The notes beneath the pieces were generated by a model, which saw only the letters and a list, made by a program, of their open reading frames with translations, ran no database searches and was not told the origin of the DNA. A program made the translations under genes and the position numbers. A stretch of DNA of 29,607 bases from a virus, in IMG/VR virus record IMGVR_UViG_3300009149_000188, positions 1 through 29,607 of that record; one strand, given 5' to 3'. Shown here piece after piece: positions 28,944 through 29,607 of the stretch (position 1 is the first letter of the stretch; every line of letters begins with the position of its first letter).

Positions 28944-29607
28944 ATTTGTATGACCTTCCTTCTCCACCTATCTTATTTGATTTAATATTTCCACCGCTAT
29001 CCTGTTTCCTTGATAGCCACCCTGTTATAAATTTCATGTAATTAGATTTCTTCTTTTTAGGGTTAGCCACTAGCCATGCCCCGGCTCTCTTAATTTCAAG
29101 TTCCACATCACAGGCCGGATAAGCCTCTTTCCAAAATTCAATATCTACAGTTTTTATATTTTCCCATTTCCTAGTAGAGAAGTTAAAATTTATCTTTGCT
29201 ACGGCTTTAGTCGGAGCATTAATATTATTCTTTTCTTTTAATATAGTTTCATCTATGGATTTCTTACGTAGGTTATCCTTATTACTATGGGATTTCTTAC
29301 GTAAGTTATCTGGTCTATTGGGGATATCTACCAGCCTATTCCTATAAGCATCCTTAATATTATCTACGAAGTTCTGACTCCAAATTCTATCTTCTTCCCA
29401 TAATTCCTTGTCTATCGCTTTTATATCTGCAAGTAAGTCCAATATCTCTTTACACTTGTCTTTAGGTAGTCTTGTCTTAGCTTCCAGGTATTCCCAATCA
29501 ACACCATTTTTAAAATATAAACAATGCCCCTCAGTATTGCCTAAAATCTCTAACAACTTAAACCAGAAAGCGTACCCATCATTGCCATATTTTTGTTCTA
29601 AGATAAA
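28936..29607 (-). CDS. DUF4373-like replication protein (5' end beyond window)
   Basis: The frame is open from the window edge; the first visible codons read FILEQKYGNDGYAFWFKLLE, the hallmark of the DUF4373/Lin1244-Lin1753-like winged-helix domain (E-x-K-Y-G-x-x-G-Y-A). Next come EYLEAKTRLPKDKCKEILD and LWEEDRIWSQNF. A Lys/Ser/Asn-rich linker (about 90-130) leads to a C-terminal segment with VDIEFWKEAYPACDVELEIK and YMKFITGWLSRK, as in phage replisome organisers. Directly upstream of the helicase gene, it likely loads DnaB at the origin. The missing 5' end is probably only a few dozen codons. Confidence 0.75.
   Translation of the reverse strand, partial: FILEQKYGNDGYAFWFKLLEILGNTEGHCLYFKNGVDWEYLEAKTRLPKDKCKEILDLLADIKAIDKELWEEDRIWSQNFVDNIKDAYRNRLVDIPNRPDNLRKKSHSNKDNLRKKSIDETILKEKNNINAPTKAVAKINFNFSTRKWENIKTVDIEFWKEAYPACDVELEIKRAGAWLVANPKKKKSNYMKFITGWLSRKQDSGGNIKSNKIGGEGRSYKYV

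Noticed and set aside
1-29607. Diversity-generating retroelement, CRISPR array or tRNA genes
   Set aside because: I saw no reverse transcriptase motif, no regularly spaced repeats and no cloverleaf-like sequence ending in a T-arm. The only strong repeat is the 101 bp pair.

Overview
This is a 29.6 kb stretch of a tailed double-stranded DNA phage (or prophage) with HK97-type heads and a long non-contractile tail (siphovirus morphology). Every gene I can support is read from the minus strand, so transcription runs from position 29607 towards position 1. The genes are packed tightly, with ATGA, TAATG and TGATG overlaps, strong AGGAGG-type ribosome binding sites and several GTG/TTG starts. The DNA is AT-rich, and ATA, AGA and AGG codons look common (an impression, not a count). 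The Dit/Tal tail-tip architecture, the DUF4373-like replication protein and the YopX-type protein are most familiar from phages of Firmicutes. No gene fixes the host, so a poorly sampled bacterial lineage is equally possible. I see no integrase, repressor, tRNA gene or CRISPR array.

Layout in transcription order. (1) 29607-27657: replication, with a DUF4373-like replication protein cut by the window edge and a DnaB-type helicase. (2) 27641-21378: an accessory region of small genes around an RlaP/COG3541-type nucleotidyltransferase, a metallophosphoesterase, a lipoprotein and a radical SAM protein. It also holds a duplicated 60-residue gene carrying a 101 bp perfect direct repeat, a YopX-type gene broken by one in-frame TGA, and an HNH-type protein. 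(3) A sigma70-like promoter at 21373-21344 precedes the packaging and head genes: small terminase candidate, large terminase, a 47-residue zinc-ribbon protein, a portal fused to a Mu F-like domain, the prohead protease and the major capsid protein. (4) 14994-9912: an insertion between the capsid gene and the head-tail connectors. It holds an odd structured intergenic region, an overprinted Gly/Arg-rich ORF with a Cys-rich ORF, three glycosyltransferase-type proteins and two methyltransferases. (5) 9911-1218: connector, tail completion, tail tube, tail assembly chaperone pair with a -1 frameshift site, tape measure, Dit, a DUF2341/LamG-like adhesin and a Tal-like protein. (6) 1218-1: a secreted protein, a holin-like membrane protein and the start of a glycoside-hydrolase-like gene that runs off the window.

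How they work together: helicase and replication protein copy the genome. The terminase packages it through the portal into a capsid matured by the protease. Connectors join head and tail, and the tape measure (602 residues, suggesting a tail near 90 nm) sets the tail length. A carbohydrate theme recurs: a sugar-transfer and methylation cassette among the head genes, beta-sandwich adhesins at the tail tip and a glycosidase-like protein at the end. This suggests that virion glycosylation, host glycan recognition or both matter for this phage. Several short or unusual genes were reconstructed by hand: the 53-residue gene at 24451-24290, the zinc ribbon at 19592-19449, the frameshifted tail chaperone, the glycosidase at 514-1 and the readthrough half of the YopX-type gene.
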